A stretch of DNA of 64,000 nucleotides from Dromaius novaehollandiae (GCF_036370855.1 NC_088101.1:68137559-68201558); one strand, 5' to 3'. Positions 50,701 through 62,900 are shown, counted from the stretch's first letter. The notes: generated from the sequence alone by a model not told the origin. Translations and numbers: made by a program.

Positions 50701-53700
50701 GGGCTGTAAGCTGACTACTGACTTGGCGCAAGGTGAATTTTAGAATTAAGTCTAAAAAAATGCTTGGTTTTTGAGAAGAAATCTTGCACTTGGGAGTTAA
50801 GTTCCTAATCTTAATGGGTTGCTTCAAATCCTCAGTCTTAGAATGTAGAACACATTTTCCACTAGATAGTAATTTGCAGGTTGGTCATATTTTATGCCTA
50901 AAGTACTTTACAATGTCCCATAAAGCATTATGTTAACTGAGTTTTTGATTACACCGCTTTGTCTATGGTCTAGCCAAAATGGGGTTGTCCCCAGGCAAAC
51001 TTCAGATATAATTTCACTTTCTGCCTGGTTTAGCATAACACAAATTGCAAGTGATTAAATTTGCATGTCTTTAACAAGTTATTGGACTTGAGCTAGAAGT
51101 TGCTGCCTCTCAGCTTGAAAGCGATTTTAGCAAGGCCATTTCACTTGACGGGAAAGCAACTTCCAGCTGAGGGGAAAGAGACTTCTCTCTCGATGGCATG
51201 CGACCATGTGAACATATCTTGATTTCACTGGTGTCAGCCAAACTAGGTGCAAAATCAGAATTCTGGTGCTATTTACCTATCTTTGTCTCCTTGGAAAAAG
51301 TTTTTCTAGAGGACAGTTTATGATGCCTAAAGCAGGAGACTCTCTTTCCTGATTGCTGCATGCCTGACACGTGAGCACTGACAATTCCATGTTATACAAA
51401 ATCCAGAGTATTTCACTTGAAAGCATTTTCCAGTCTTAACGATTGTAATCAGCAACCACTTATTTTGTATCCTAGGATGTATCCTAATTGTTATCAATGT
51501 ATGTTTCTAGATTTTGTTGTTCACCAGATTTTGCCCTACCAGTCAGTTTCAGTGGATACATTCAACTCTAAGAACGATGTGTTCGTAGCCATTGCACAGC
51601 CTAGCATGGAGAACTGCATGGTCCTGGAGTGGGATCACATTGAAATGAATTTCAGGAGTTATGACAATATCACAGGTATATGAACACTGGGATTCCAGCT
51701 GTTGATGGACTACTGGCATTTCACAAGGAGAAATTGTGAAGAGGAGATTCATAGATGGGAACCAGTTGATGCTTTTTGTCCTGAGTCTCTGAAATCAGCA
51801 GTTCGAAGTGTGTAAGGTTTGGACAAGAATGATTTTATGGAGTAGCGCATCTTTTTAATACATGCACTTTTAACCTCGCTGTAGCAGACAAGTTAGGCTT
51901 TTTCTTGTCTGTATGAGAGTTCTGGTCTTGTAGACAGGTCTGAAGGCACCTATGCTCGCTGTGCATGTCACACTGTGGCCCAGCTTCGACACTGCCTATG
52001 TTATGCTATAGGTTAAAGTACATGTTAAAGAAGCACTTACTGTTGCCCAAGTGCCTGCAAAACTAAATATAAAAATAATCTCCTGCGTGTAGAAAGAAAT
52101 AGATACAGATGGTGCGTCTAGGGTGGGCAGGTCAGGAAAGCTTGTCCCACAGCTGAAGATAATGTTAAAATATTTAAGCCATGGCTGTTACCTAAATAGG
52201 TGTCCTATAAAGCCTCCATGTTTACTTTCCATTTACAAAAGTGCTAAATTTGCATCCTGGCCAGATTCCTTACCAAATAATAGCCCATGTGCATATCAGG
52301 TGATTTTCTAATGCTAGGAACCGTTCGGTCCCGAGCTGACATTTGTGGTGCTATACAAAGCTCAGTCAATCAGCACTGTGTCTGCTGACAGCAGGGAGGG
52401 AGTCTTCAGAGCTGTTATACACTGTCAGGTTTCCCAGCCACTTCAAGCTATTAGTACTGAAGACTTTGGAGCTAAATTTATCCATGAAGCATCCTTTCCT
52501 CCTGTTCCTTGTGACATGCGATAGATTACTTCTTACCTTGCAGTCTTGGTAACAAAGAGCATGTTGTGTCTTCAGCAGGTGTTCTGGGAAGTTTACAAAG
52601 AGAGCAAAGACCTACCTCCTCAGCTCAGCTTTGCGTCACTACCAAAAGTTTACAAGATGCTAATGGAGAATTTTGCATTTTAGGTTCTGTTATGTGTTGG
52701 TAGATGAGGGAAAAATATATGTCAGTGGATGTAAAATTAGAAACAGATGGAACAAAGAGAACTAGCAGAGCTCTAGAGAAGCTCTGGAAATGAAGTTGGG
52801 AGCTTAGGTCACTTGCAAGGCTGGACAAAACAACTGGTGAAATAGTTCATTTGTGTGAGTTTGTCTTCCAGACGTATTTCACCTTCATCTGAATGGCATG
52901 ATTAGGAGACACTTCCACTCAGGACTTGTGTCTGGCTCCTTTGCACACCCAGCATGTGTGCCAAGACTCATTTCTGAAATGACACACCTGGGTTTTTGGA
53001 AGGCCGGAGCTTAAGCTCTGGACTCCAGATATAAGTGAGCTAGAGACTTCTGTCAGAGTACACAAAGGTAAGAGCCTTTTGCAGAGCCTAAAGAGCATTT
53101 TGTAGGGCTCAGGATCCAGCTGCACACTCCATGGAGAGTTTCATTACTAACTGTATGTTTGGCATTCAGATGTCCAAATTTTGCTCTTTACGACATGGGC
53201 AAATGGACCTGAACTAGTTGTCAGGATTGCCTTTATAGTCGATACGCAGAGAAATAGGCATTGTTGCCCTCTCCAAAAGGAGATATCTGCAATAGGCCAG
53301 ATGAATTCTTTTCTAGAAGCATTTTTTTTGACTAGATTAGGCCGGAAGGAGCTTGGATGATCAGCTCAAGTATGGATGTCTACACTGCAGATACCTAGTG
53401 GTATTCCGGATAAGTCTCACCCCTCCTCCAATACTAGCCCTGGAAGGATGATAAGTTATCACAGGTCAGATCTGAAACAACCATGGATAGCAGGCCACCT
53501 AAGATGCCAGTGCAAGTCTCCTGAAATGACTTTGACAGAGCAAGCATAGAAGAGTCTGTGCAGATACACCTCTATTTCAACTGTATGTTTACAAGAGGAA
53601 TTCCTCTTTTCTTGCAATAGGTGCTTTCATAGTCTGGTTGTTACCCTTTTAGATGCGGATCTTCTATAGTGACTTGACATTTATCAAAATGGACCTTAAC

Positions 53701-55178
53701 CTGATCTGATCTAGTCTGGCAACTGCATTATTCCTAAATATTTTGAGTTGAACATACATCTGGAATTTCAAGAATGCTTGGAAAACTTTAACAAACAACA
53801 AAGTTAGGTTTATCTTTTCATCTTGTTGTCAGGTGATGTATCCATAGGATACATCAATATTTCCATTTACAGTAATGAAAATGAGGGTCTGCCTTCTTGG
53901 AGCAAGAAAAAACTGGAAAGGCAGACAATCCAAGAGTAAGAGAATTCCAAATTCCTGCTGAGTCATGAAATAACAAGTCTTATTATTTTGGAGTAGTAAA
54001 ACTTGGCTCAAATAATTGTTTTGGATATTAGGGGACAGGTGCTTGAACAGAGAAAGAAAAAGTATTCTGGATAAAAAGGGGTGAGTGTTTTAGGGTGCAT
54101 CAAATTTGCACACCTCAGCAGCTGTGATAGTTCCAACATCTGAAGTCATCTTTCCGGTTGTTGGGTGGAAAATAAAAATGACGTGTGATACAGCATGAAA
54201 AGAAGCTCTGGTGGCATGCAGTAAAAGACAAAAACAGTGATGGCATGGTGAAGATTTAAAAAAAAAAAAAAAAAAAAGGAATGGGGTGATTTTGCAAATC
54301 TCTGTTTGTGTTGTAAACAGTACTGTGCTAATATATGTGCTTTTTTTCTTTGGGCAATAGGTCAGTCCATAGTGGGATGTAAAGCCATTCTTGTTGGTGA
54401 CCAAGTCTTTGTGGTGGTGGCACAGCTCTTTGGTGGCTCACACATTTACAAGTATGACGAAAGCTGGACAAAGTTTGTTAAATTCCAAGATATTGAAGTA
54501 TCTCGCATTTCCAAGCCAAATGATATAGAGCTTTTTGAGATAGACAGTGAGATGTTTTTTGTTATAGCAGATAGCTCTAAAGCAGGTTTGTCAACAGTGT
54601 ACAAGTGGAATAACAAAGGTTTCTACTCCTACCAGTCACTTCACGAGTGGTTCAGGGACACCGATGCCGAGTTTCTGGATATAGATGGGAAATCACATTT
54701 AATCCTCTCTAGCCGCTCACAGGTTCCCATCATACTCCAGTGGAACAAAGTTTCAAAAAAGTTTGTCCCACACAGTGAAATCCCTAACATGGAGGATGTC
54801 TTGGCCGTGAAGAGTTTTAGGATGGAAAATAGCCTGTTCATCACACTCACAAGATTCATTGGTGACTCCAGAGTCATGAAATGGAATAGCAAACAGTTTG
54901 TGGAGATACAGGCTCTTCCATCCCGAGGAGCCATGACGCTGCAGCCTTTCTCCTTTAAGAATAATTACTACCTAGCCTTGGGAAGTGACTATACCTTCTC
55001 CCAGATATACCAGTGGGATGGTGAGAAGAAGCTCTTCAGGTTGTTTAAAGAAATCTATGTGCAAGCACCGCGTTCTTTCACAGCTGTGTCAACGGATCGA
55101 AGAGATTTTTTCTTTGCTTCTAGTTTTAAAGGGAACACACAAATATTTGAACATATAATCATTGACCTGAGTTTATGA
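38562..55178 (+). CDS. LGI2: LGI2, leucine-rich repeat LGI family member 2 (complete)
   Basis: LGI2 is a secreted neuronal glycoprotein that binds ADAM22/23-type receptors at synapses (family knowledge); a truncation causes juvenile epilepsy in Lagotto dogs. Eight coding exons join in frame: 38562-38779, 38848-38919, 41595-41666, 45094-45165, 45758-45829, 46963-47132, 51511-51675 and 54361-55178, giving 552 aa. In order: Ala/Leu-rich signal peptide; LRRNT with Cys 43, 47, 49 and 56; four LRRs, one per 72-bp exon; LRRCT (Cys 178, 180, 201, 222); then seven EPTP/EAR repeats from about residue 227 to the end. N-glycosylation sequons are at N77, N193 and N278. It matches LGI2 rather than LGI1/3/4, for example FSEVKDRMFSHLPSLQLL, NNHLKALPRDVF and VQAPRSFTAVSTDRRDFFF. 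The start could instead be Met13 (38598), giving 540 aa; human LGI2 is 545 aa. Confidence 0.97.
38780..38847 (+). other. LGI2: LGI2 intron 1, only 68 bp
   Basis: GT-AG intron from GTGAGTGCGG to CTCCTTCCGCAG, GC-rich with a GGCGG-rich centre. Removing it joins a split Leu codon and gives DLGSLSLVNGTF, as in human LGI2, so it is a real intron despite its small size. Confidence 0.93.
38848..38919 (+). CDS. LGI2: LGI2 exon 2: LRR 1
   Basis: 72 bp, one 24-residue leucine-rich repeat: LSLVNGTFSEVKDRMFSHLP and on to LQL. It carries sequon N77 (NGT). The intron phase is the same as in the other LRR exons. Donor GTGAGTACC. Confidence 0.97.
38920..41594 (+). other. LGI2: LGI2 intron 2 (2.7 kb)
   Basis: The first ~850 bases remain CpG-rich (island shoulder), the rest is ordinary. 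No exon or repeat recognised. The acceptor CTCTCCATTTTCAG precedes 41595. Confidence 0.8.
41595..41666 (+). CDS. LGI2: LGI2 exon 3: LRR 2
   Basis: 72 bp encoding LLNSNSFTVIRDDAFAGLFH and LEYL, one LRR. Donor GTAAGT. Confidence 0.97.
41667..45093 (+). other. LGI2: LGI2 intron 3 (3.4 kb)
   Basis: It contains an AT-rich block (about 42166-42290) and a long pyrimidine tract ending in CCCCATAG (43211-43250) that looks like an unused acceptor. A moderately CpG-rich stretch (about 43400-43960) includes an ATTTGCAT octamer near 43710. No coding exon recognised. Confidence 0.75.
42166..42290. repeat. AT-rich low-complexity block
   Basis: Nearly pure A/T with overlapping TATATGAATATA-like units in LGI2 intron 3. 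Confidence 0.75.
45094..45165 (+). CDS. LGI2: LGI2 exon 4: LRR 3
   Basis: 72 bp encoding FIEGNKIQTISRNAFRGLRD and LTHL. Donor GTAAGT. Human has NKIETIS here, so Q for E is the main difference I can recall. Confidence 0.97.
45166..45757 (+). other. LGI2: LGI2 intron 4 (592 bp)
   Basis: AT-rich, with nothing embedded that I recognise. The acceptor ends CTTTCTTCTCTAG. Confidence 0.85.
45758..45829 (+). CDS. LGI2: LGI2 exon 5: LRR 4
   Basis: 72 bp encoding LSLANNHLKALPRDVFSDLD and SLIEL. Donor GTAAGT. This is the last LRR before the C-terminal cap. Confidence 0.97.
45830..46962 (+). other. LGI2: LGI2 intron 5 (1.1 kb) with a perfect hairpin
   Basis: AT-rich intron. It contains a perfect inverted repeat with 18-bp arms at 46479-46496 and 46503-46520. 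The acceptor is GTGTTTTTTAG. Confidence 0.85.
46479..46520. repeat. Perfect inverted repeat, 18-bp arms, 6-nt loop
   Basis: The left arm ACAGAATTATTTCAAATA and right arm TATTTGAAATAATTCTGT are exact reverse complements, separated by CAGAGC. It can form a DNA cruciform or RNA hairpin. It does not match any transposon terminus I recognise. Confidence 0.95.
46963..47132 (+). CDS. LGI2: LGI2 exon 6: LRRCT cap
   Basis: 170 bp, from the split Leu codon through DLRGNKFECDCKAKWLFLWL to DVTSFDYECTTT plus one base of Asp. It holds Cys 178, 180, 201 and 222 of the LRRCT and sequon N193 (NST). The frame requires the first AG of TTTTTTAGAG as acceptor. Donor GTATTA. Confidence 0.97.
47133..51510 (+). other. 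LGI2: LGI2 intron 6 (4.4 kb)
   Basis: Largest LGI2 intron. It contains a T19 run (47946-47964) and two GC/CpG-rich stretches, about 48640-48800 and about 49150-49440, in otherwise AT-rich sequence. Dense overlapping open frames in the GC-rich part share no motif with known proteins. The acceptor is ATGTTTCTAG. Confidence 0.8.
51511..51675 (+). CDS. LGI2: LGI2 exon 7: first EPTP/EAR repeat
   Basis: 165 bp encoding DFVVHQILPYQSVSVDTFNS and on through QPSMENCMVLEWDHIEMNF to DNIT. It is the first blade of the seven-bladed EPTP propeller, with sequon N278. Donor GTATAT. Confidence 0.97.
51676..54360 (+). other. LGI2: LGI2 intron 7 (2.7 kb)
   Basis: Ordinary sequence with an A20 run (54258-54277) shortly before exon 8. 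A TGCTAAT branch-point-like motif (54326-54332) and a T-rich tract precede the acceptor GGGCAATAG at 54360. No other feature recognised. Confidence 0.8.
54361..55178 (+). CDS. LGI2: LGI2 exon 8: EPTP repeats 2-7 and stop
   Basis: 818 bp of uninterrupted coding sequence: six repeats, beginning QSIVGCKAILVGDQVFVVVA, VSRISKPNDIELFEID, FRDTDAEFLDIDGKSHLIL, MEDVLAVKSFRMENSLF, GAMTLQPFSFKNNYYLALG and RSFTAVSTDRRDFFFASS. It ends IIIDLSL and TGA at 55176-55178. No frameshift or in-frame stop. Confidence 0.98.
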
Positions 55179-56970
55179 AAAGCTGCTGAAGTGAAATTCA
55201 TTTAGAATGGCATTTATACACAAGCAAAACAAAGAGAGACCCATCCAAAAATAGGGTGCACCTGTGGAGTGCGACAGCATTTTCTGGACTTCTAAAACTT
55301 GCCTATTAATCAGGGATTGCATCTACTTGGTTACTGCATGACATGTCCATTTTAGCGTTTTTCAAAGACACTTTACAATCTGCAGTCATTCAGAGGGGAG
55401 TGCAGTGCATTAGGATTAATTCTGACATCAAGGACTGATCTGAATTTTACCTAGAAAACTGCCTTAAATTGAATATCTCATTAAAAAAGCAAAGAGGAAA
55501 CCATACAAAGCATAGAAATGGCCTTGATTCCTAAACTAACATCTCAGTAGTGATATTTAAGATGGGAAGCAGTTGTGCATAGTTGCTGATAGACTGTAAA
55601 AGTGAACAGAAACTTTCCAAAATGCACTATCTGTTGGGTTCTTGAGGTCCGTCTTCAGAATCTTTGTTGTTTATAATAAGCCTAAGGCATCACTTTAATT
55701 CATTGCAGATCAAAGGGAAAGTCATAATCCACTGCTATTTTTCTTCCCTTAATCGGTATTTCAGTAACAAATTGTGCATTACAAATACCCAGCCCAAAAT
55801 GGCTGGGTAGCCAGGAAAAGAAGGGTCTGTCACTTCTGGACTGTGGGATCTTAACAGTGTTAGGTTAATACTGACAGAAAGTCAGAGAGCTGCTTGGTGG
55901 CATGAGTGAATCAACTGCAAGCTCAGTCCAATTTATAATGTATTAATAGCTTTTCCAAAAATACACCCCATTTGGCCCTCAGTCACACTCTTCCTGATGA
56001 TCCCCGTAGCTTCTGGGGCATTTTAACAAGGAATCTGTCATGATCTCCCGTTCTTCTAGAAAGCACAGCTTAAATTTAGTTTGAAAGATACATCTGTGTT
56101 CATGTTCTCCAAGCCGTAGGTCTCCTGCACACAGTGAGCTGATTTATTCTCCAAAGTTCTCACTCCAGCACAGCTCCCAAGCCGTAAATTCAAATGTAGG
56201 TCATCACAAGATGTATTTGGGGAGTCGTTCTTCTGGCTGAGATCTAAATGCTACTTTGGTATCACCAAATCTTTTGAAATCAAGGCAGCCAGAGCTGTTT
56301 CAAGCTAAGCCTAACCCTGGCTCCAAAATAGGAATTTTCCTCTTGATCGTTCCAGGCTTTTGTCAGGATGCCAGCCAAAAAGTCAGATTGAACAGCAGGA
56401 TGTGAACAGACCATGCTATATTGGGTACTCTTAAAAATATTTTGGGTGGCTGCAGACAAAGACATTCCCTCATCCTCAGCAGGGTAGTCATGGCATGCAT
56501 AGAGCCTCTGCCAGGCTGTCTACACCCTTATCCATAAAAGCTGCATATCAGAGCCTTCTTTTGTTTCACTTATGCAATATGTTTCTTTAAACTTTCCTAC
56601 TAATTAGCATATTAGCCTGTTTTATCATGAGCCTGTTTCTGCTGCACTCCTGACTTGGGGAATAACAAGGCTTTGTGTAAAGCAAGCAGAGCAAATGAAG
56701 CTGCCCTTTATTCTTCGTTAACAAAGGCTATCGCAGCGCTGCCGGAGCTTCACTTTTTTGCCTTGAACATGCAGAAACAAGATCTATTATCACAAATAGA
56801 GATGTTCCTCACAGGCTTTGCGACATCCAAGATGTGAACGGTGCCGCAGAAGCAGATGATGCTCAAGGACTCCCATGAGGAGTCATAAGCTACCAGTGAC
56901 CCGGAGTATCCCAGTCTTCACCAACTTTTGTCTAGCTGCTCTGAAATAAAATTATTCCTGGCCTGACAGA
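55179..56970 (+). other. LGI2: Probable LGI2 3' UTR
   Basis: Noncoding sequence from the stop to the AATAAA at 56945, about 1.8 kb. The end is inferred. A nearer ATTAAA (55480-55485) and further AATAAA hexamers at 57674, 58140 and 58422 leave room for alternative ends. Confidence 0.5.
56945..56950 (+). promoter_or_regulatory. LGI2: Candidate poly(A) signal AATAAA for LGI2
   Basis: Canonical hexamer followed, about 35 bases later, by the U/GU-rich ATTTTATTGTGTTTTT. This is the best-supported poly(A) site after the LGI2 stop codon. Confidence 0.55.
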
Positions 56971-59900
56971 GATACTCATTTTATTGTGTTTTTAAATTCC
57001 GTGTTAATTTTTCTCCTAGGTAGGTGCTCATCCTGGGTTTATTTTTAAGTACAGTTCAGCTCTCTGAAGTATTGAGCTCTGCCTCTGAATCCGAATGCGG
57101 TGTCAGTTCCCGTGATTCAGGCTAGTAGATACTCTCTGTCTTCATCTCGCAAACCAACCGTCTGCAGAAAGTTTTGGCAATAGCTCTCCTAGGATTAAGC
57201 CAGCAAGTCCCACAAAACTAAGATATGATTAGCATGTCTGACAGTGAATGAAATTTCTTACTGTTTTCCCGGTTTACTTTTTAAAGCCTCTCCTTATGCA
57301 GTGGATATGGCTGGCAAGCAGTTTCTTTAAACTGCATTGTCAGAGGCGTTTTTCGTTGCTTTTCTGTCCGTTGTGCCTGTTTAGCTACGGTCATTTTTTC
57401 TGCAAAGGAGGGGCATTTCTCAGTGCGCTAGCACTTTCTTTTCGGGCTCACTGCTAGTACGCTTAACTCAGCAAGGGACATAAGTCCAAAAAGTAAAAAG
57501 CTAGTTTAAAGGAACTGGATCTTGATATTTTTGATCCGAAGGAACGCAAGAGGATGGTGGAAAAGGGCTTTTGTATCCAGTAGCAAACGATTGCACTATT
57601 CGAGAGCCAAGGGGCTTTGAGACTCGGCTATCAAGTTGAATTAAATTAAAACAGTCTCTGCAGAGACGGGCTTAATAAAGAGGATAAAGTGATCAACGGG
57701 AGTGTAGCTCATTCGCGTGGGACCAGAAGGAGCGAGTGCGGAGAGTGGATGTTGCAGGCCAGCAGCGTCTCTGCTGCACAGCCGCCGGCCCCGGAGCCGA
57801 GCACCAACCCCGGCCGGAGCGCCGGCTCGGCACCCGCCCCGCTTTCTGCCGAGTTAGCACACGGGGCTGTCCTGGGATCAAAGCAGCAGGGAGGGGGGCA
57901 CAGAAGCACCAGCTGGTGAAGAAAAGGGGTCACCATGCATTTTACAGAGCTAAGTAAGGCAGTGTCTCAAAAAGAGCCTTGTTCTGCTCTCCCTGTTCCC
58001 AAGGAAGAGCTCCAGATTACAGCCAAAATAACAGCAGTTACTACGTGCCTAAAATACTGTTTCTTTCTGCCTTTCCAAATGCAACAATAGTATTGTCTCC
58101 CTGGCCTGTATTCTGTAATATAAATTGTTTTGAGTAGTAAATAAACTATGCATATCCATAATTTACTGCAGCTGTCAGAACATCAGGAAAGTGTAGGGCA
58201 GTGAGAGCGGATAACAGAACATGCCCCTTGGTAATTTTTAATGTATTTTCAAATACGTACAATTATGTAAAGAGCAGTAGTTTATATAAAAATACATTTA
58301 ATACAGTATGGTAGCTACAGTGGGAACATTTAAAGGCTGCATATACATTTAGCTTTTTTTAGTAAAAAGGAGATGATGTAATCTATGCTACTGACTGATG
58401 TGTGTACTCTTTCAGTATATGAATAAAATGTAGTAACTGAGACTAATAGTCGTGCATTGTGTGTGTTAAAATATCCATACTGTGAAGTAAGTGTGTTCCC
58501 GCATGAATTCAGAGGAACGCTGGGTTTCTCGGGTTCCTTGGAAATGGAGCTAGTGTGTGGTTCAGGGTTGTGAGCTCTCTGCACACCAGCCACAAAGTGA
58601 CAAATTATTTCCTGCTCCTGTCGTATACTAGAGAAAATCAGAAGACAAACTATGCACTGTGCTCCTGGGCGCATCTGTGACTCACCTGGAGGGTGGTGGA
58701 TTGACCATATGCCAGAAGACCTCATACGGATTTGCTGTCAGACTGGTAGCAGCTTCTAGCCAGAGTTCCTGAACTACAGCTCTTGTTTTGCCTGTACGGT
58801 GCTGAGACATACTTAAGTGGCCCGGGGTAAAAAAAAACCCTGTTAAAGCATGTTCTCCTCATTAGGAAGAGGCACGGTTCCCAAAAGTAATTGCAAAAAC
58901 TAGCACTTAAAATACTTCGAATGAGAGTAGAGAAGGCAGTATACTGCTGGAAGCCCTTTCACACTGCCAGAGGGATGGACAAGGTGAGCAAGATCTTGTC
59001 CATTTACGATCTGTTGCGGTTTTTGGAAACCTGAGCTTGAAAACAGCCCTGCCGCGGGCTAGTTTCTCTGCTGGGGTAACTCGGACTTCCGAGGTGCTGC
59101 TGTTCCCTTGCTTTCCTTATACCCCCTCTAGCGTTACCAAGCATGCAATGCAGCTCCCGTATGATTTTTCAGTTCGTATTAAATGCATTTGTTTTCTTTC
59201 TTTTTTTCTTACAACAAAACCAAGAGATCTTCCTTCTTAAACTGTAAGGTAATTAATCAGGCTTCTTAAATGCAGAGGGGATAGGAACCAAACCCTAGCA
59301 TAACTCCATTGACTTTCAGATCTTTAACTGTGGTCTCTTAAGATTTTCTAAATTTTACTGGATCACTGACATTTACTCTGAAATCACAAGAATAAATATA
59401 AATGTATCATCAGTGGACAAATTTTATTTAAATCAAGGCTTGAGCATTATTCAGTGATCAGGCTATTCACTAATATGACAAATAATTCTTTTTGTTTCCT
59501 CCTCTTTCTTCAAAAATAGCAAAATTGCCTGTAACTAATTACAGGTTTGTGCAATCAAAGGCATCTCTGGCATATCGTAATGGGATGCAATTGCTCTGGG
59601 ATCACTGCTTTCTTTTTGGGTATTCCACCTTTTTATGAGTCAGCAGCCTTGTGGTGTGGTTCACTGAAACTACATCATAGTTCAAACATCAGCTTCGAAT
59701 CAGCACCATTGCCCCACCTGCTCTCCCCATTTCTTTGCCCTTGCAAGTTAATTTTTTCCCCATCCTTTATCACCTTTTTCAAATCTTCCTCTGAAAGTTC
59801 CTATTCCTCCTTGAAAGTCACAGCGAGACACCAAGAGAAAAGCATTCCCAAAGAGCAAAGCAGGGACTGCTAGTCCTCTGCAGATTTCGAGGGCAAGGCA

Positions 59901-62900
59901 GGCCAGAGTCATTTTGAAAATTCAAGCCCAAGGCAATTGCACAAGGAACAGCTGTACATGGTCCCACTCATCTCCTGTCCTACGGACTGAGCTGCTACCG
60001 CAGCTCTCTCTTGGTAGCAGTGCCTGCGGCCAGCAATTACAGATCCTGTTTTTCACACCCTAACCCAGGAGAAGTGGAGCAACAGCTGCTAATGCTCCTT
60101 TTTTTTTTCTTTTTTTCTTGCAGTGTCTGGAAACCAGCTTCTCAGCCCCTCTTGCTTTGCCTGTGCAGTCACAGCCTGCTTTTTGAGAAACTCCAAGGTC
60201 AATGATTTGCCAGGCTTTTTGACCATCAAACTCTAACAGAGCTGGCTGGCCACATGGTGCTTGATCCTCCACAAAATAAGAGGCTGGTACTGTTAAAGCA
60301 TTTCAAATAGCTACAAAAACTTAATCCACCTCTGGTACTACTTTCCCCTATATGCAATTGCTGTTCCTGGACACAGAGCCAAGTGCTGATCTGCAGAGGT
60401 GTTCTGCAAAATCTCAAACATGAGAAAAGTTGCTGGAAGATGAGATCCACATTATGAAGTGCTAGAAAAGTCCTGTTACTTTTAGGTCTCTTCTGAGCAG
60501 AATCATGTCCAAGTCCCAAGGTACCAATGCACCACTCATGCAGTAGCTGCATACATTGGGAGTTGGACATGGTTCCCTACAAAACCACGCACAGAAAAGT
60601 CAAAGGCAAATTGAACCTGACGCTACGGCTTGGGGTAAAGCAAATGTTGAAAGGCAGCATCTGGACTTGTACAAGCCACCCTGGAATGATCTGCAGAGGG
60701 GTGTGATGCAGTCTGGCAGGCAGGCAAGGAAGATACAATTTTATAGTCTGTGGGATGGGCTGAGAAAGATGATATGAGTATTGGGAAAATTGGAAAAGAA
60801 ATTTCAGCAGGCATCTCCTTATTCCTGTTTTGCTGTTTCAGTGAGGTAGACTACTCAGAGTTTGGTGGAAAGCAAGGAAAGCAGGTGGCAGAAGTTTAAT
60901 ACAGGTAATACTGAAATAGAAATTAGAAAACTAGAGCTGGTGAGACTATGGGCAACTGATTAGTTACTGTGAGGGAAAGAAGTCACATTTTCTAAGCACA
61001 GAGATAAATCAGTGTGAGATCAGAGAATCAGGGGAAACAAAAAATATATATTTCTAACTAAAGGAAAGGATAGGAATGACAATACAAAGTGTGACTTTAT
61101 TTAATTGCTATGCAGAGAAAGTGTCTAAGCGCATTTCCAAGGTCACTCAGAGAATGCAATCCACATCATTTTCCTTTTCAGAGTCACCCTAGTTTATGCT
61201 TAATTAAACTATGCAAGCTCTGCACACTCTAGAAAATGCCCTTTTTATTACATTGTAAGTAATCTGCATTTCTGAAGGGCATTTGGGAAGCATGACATCA
61301 CCAAAATGAAGGGGTTCTGGTAGCCTTGCTCCCGTTTTTATTCATTTGCAATTGTTGACTTTTATTCCAAAGTTCATTTCTATTTCCTGCTCGGACGTTA
61401 GCACTGGTTTGTACAAGAATGCTCATTTTCTGACTTCAGTGGCTGTTTCAATTCTTCTGGCTCAGCAGTCTCCTTGCGGGCTGACGCATCCTCCAGCTGC
61501 AGGTGTGCCCTGACAATTATTTCTCCATTTTAGTCTGATGCATGAAAGGTCAGTGGGTTAGGAAACTGCTCACCATCCATTACCAGCAGAGTCAATGTGG
61601 AACCAGAGCTGGCAGATGGAAGGAGGGAGCAGTGGTGCCGGCTGTATTTCGATCACTCTCTCTCTTCCATTTCTCTGTCCTCTGGTCTTGCCAGTATGGT
61701 AAATGGTTTAGCCAGAGTTTTATAGCAGGCCAGAGTGAGGTCAGAATGGTGGAGATTTACTTGGGATGCTTCTCCGAGAAAGCTGGAGATGCAACTAGGA
61801 GAAACAGAAGTTAAATCAGCAACTTGGGTTAATAGCATCCTCCTACTCAAATGTTTCTAAATCCCATAGCCTAGAGGTCTTCTCAGATCCCCCCAGCTTC
61901 TCTCTGTTCCTGCTGACAGCATTTTCTAACTCCATTTTGTACCATTAGTGTCTGGGGAGAAAACTGCAGGCCTTTCATTTGGAGAATGGCTCATTACAAT
62001 TATGTGCTCCTCTGCCACCTCGGGATCTGATTATGGTGCTGGGGTTGCACCTTGAAATTGTTAAAATTAAGGCTTAATGAAGTGAGTAACTACAGAGCCC
62101 TGTAGTTACTCCCCACCAACTTATTGCATCTGTCCCTATCATTAGGAATAGCTACCACCTGATCTTCACAAGTTTCTAAAAGGGAAACCTCATATTCTAA
62201 GTTTGTCCTGTCAAACCTCAAATGACTGGGACTCTGCACGGGCAGCTGCCCTTCCCCATCATAACCCAGGCTGGATGAGCTCAGAGCATGCTGCGGGTTG
62301 AAAATAGGTGAGGTTGGGAGAGAAACAGATTTTTGGGCTGGGGCAGAGCCTTCTTAAATGATAGGGAAACTCTGGGCAACAATTGCATGGAGAGGGCTGC
62401 GGCTCGCGTCTGCTCTGAGTCCCAGGCCCACTTTGCGTGCGGTGTAGCGCCTGCTCCGTGTTGTCCCGGGGCTGACGTGCCTGGAATAGACGGCTCTGCG
62501 GGAGCCCGTGTCCGAAGGCAGCACTCGCAGGAGCCTCCTTCCCTCCGAGGGGTGCTGGGGCGCTTTGCTGAGTGCTGCTAGGCTTGCTCCTCCCTGCTGG
62601 TGAAACATGAAGCTAACTAGCACTTTAAGGACTTTTTGCCACCCTTGGCTTGAAATGAAGCATATATGTGTGCAGATACTAATCTTACCCTGCCATGCTA
62701 GTAATGAATAGTATCTGGTTCCTTTACTTTTCTTAGATATGGATCCAGATAGATGTGGGGGTAGAATGGAAGGTAATAGTTTATCTCTTTTCAATTTTCT
62801 TTCCTTCCCCTTTGCTCCCGATTTTTTTTTGCTTCTGTCTTCCTAATCGCTGGGAGATTATTATGTCTGAGTCATCAGAGTTTAAGAACTACATGCCATT

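Noticed and set aside
57699..57730. tRNA-like A-box resemblance (GTAGCTCATTCGCGTGG)
   Set aside because: No matching B box at proper spacing and no cloverleaf can be drawn.
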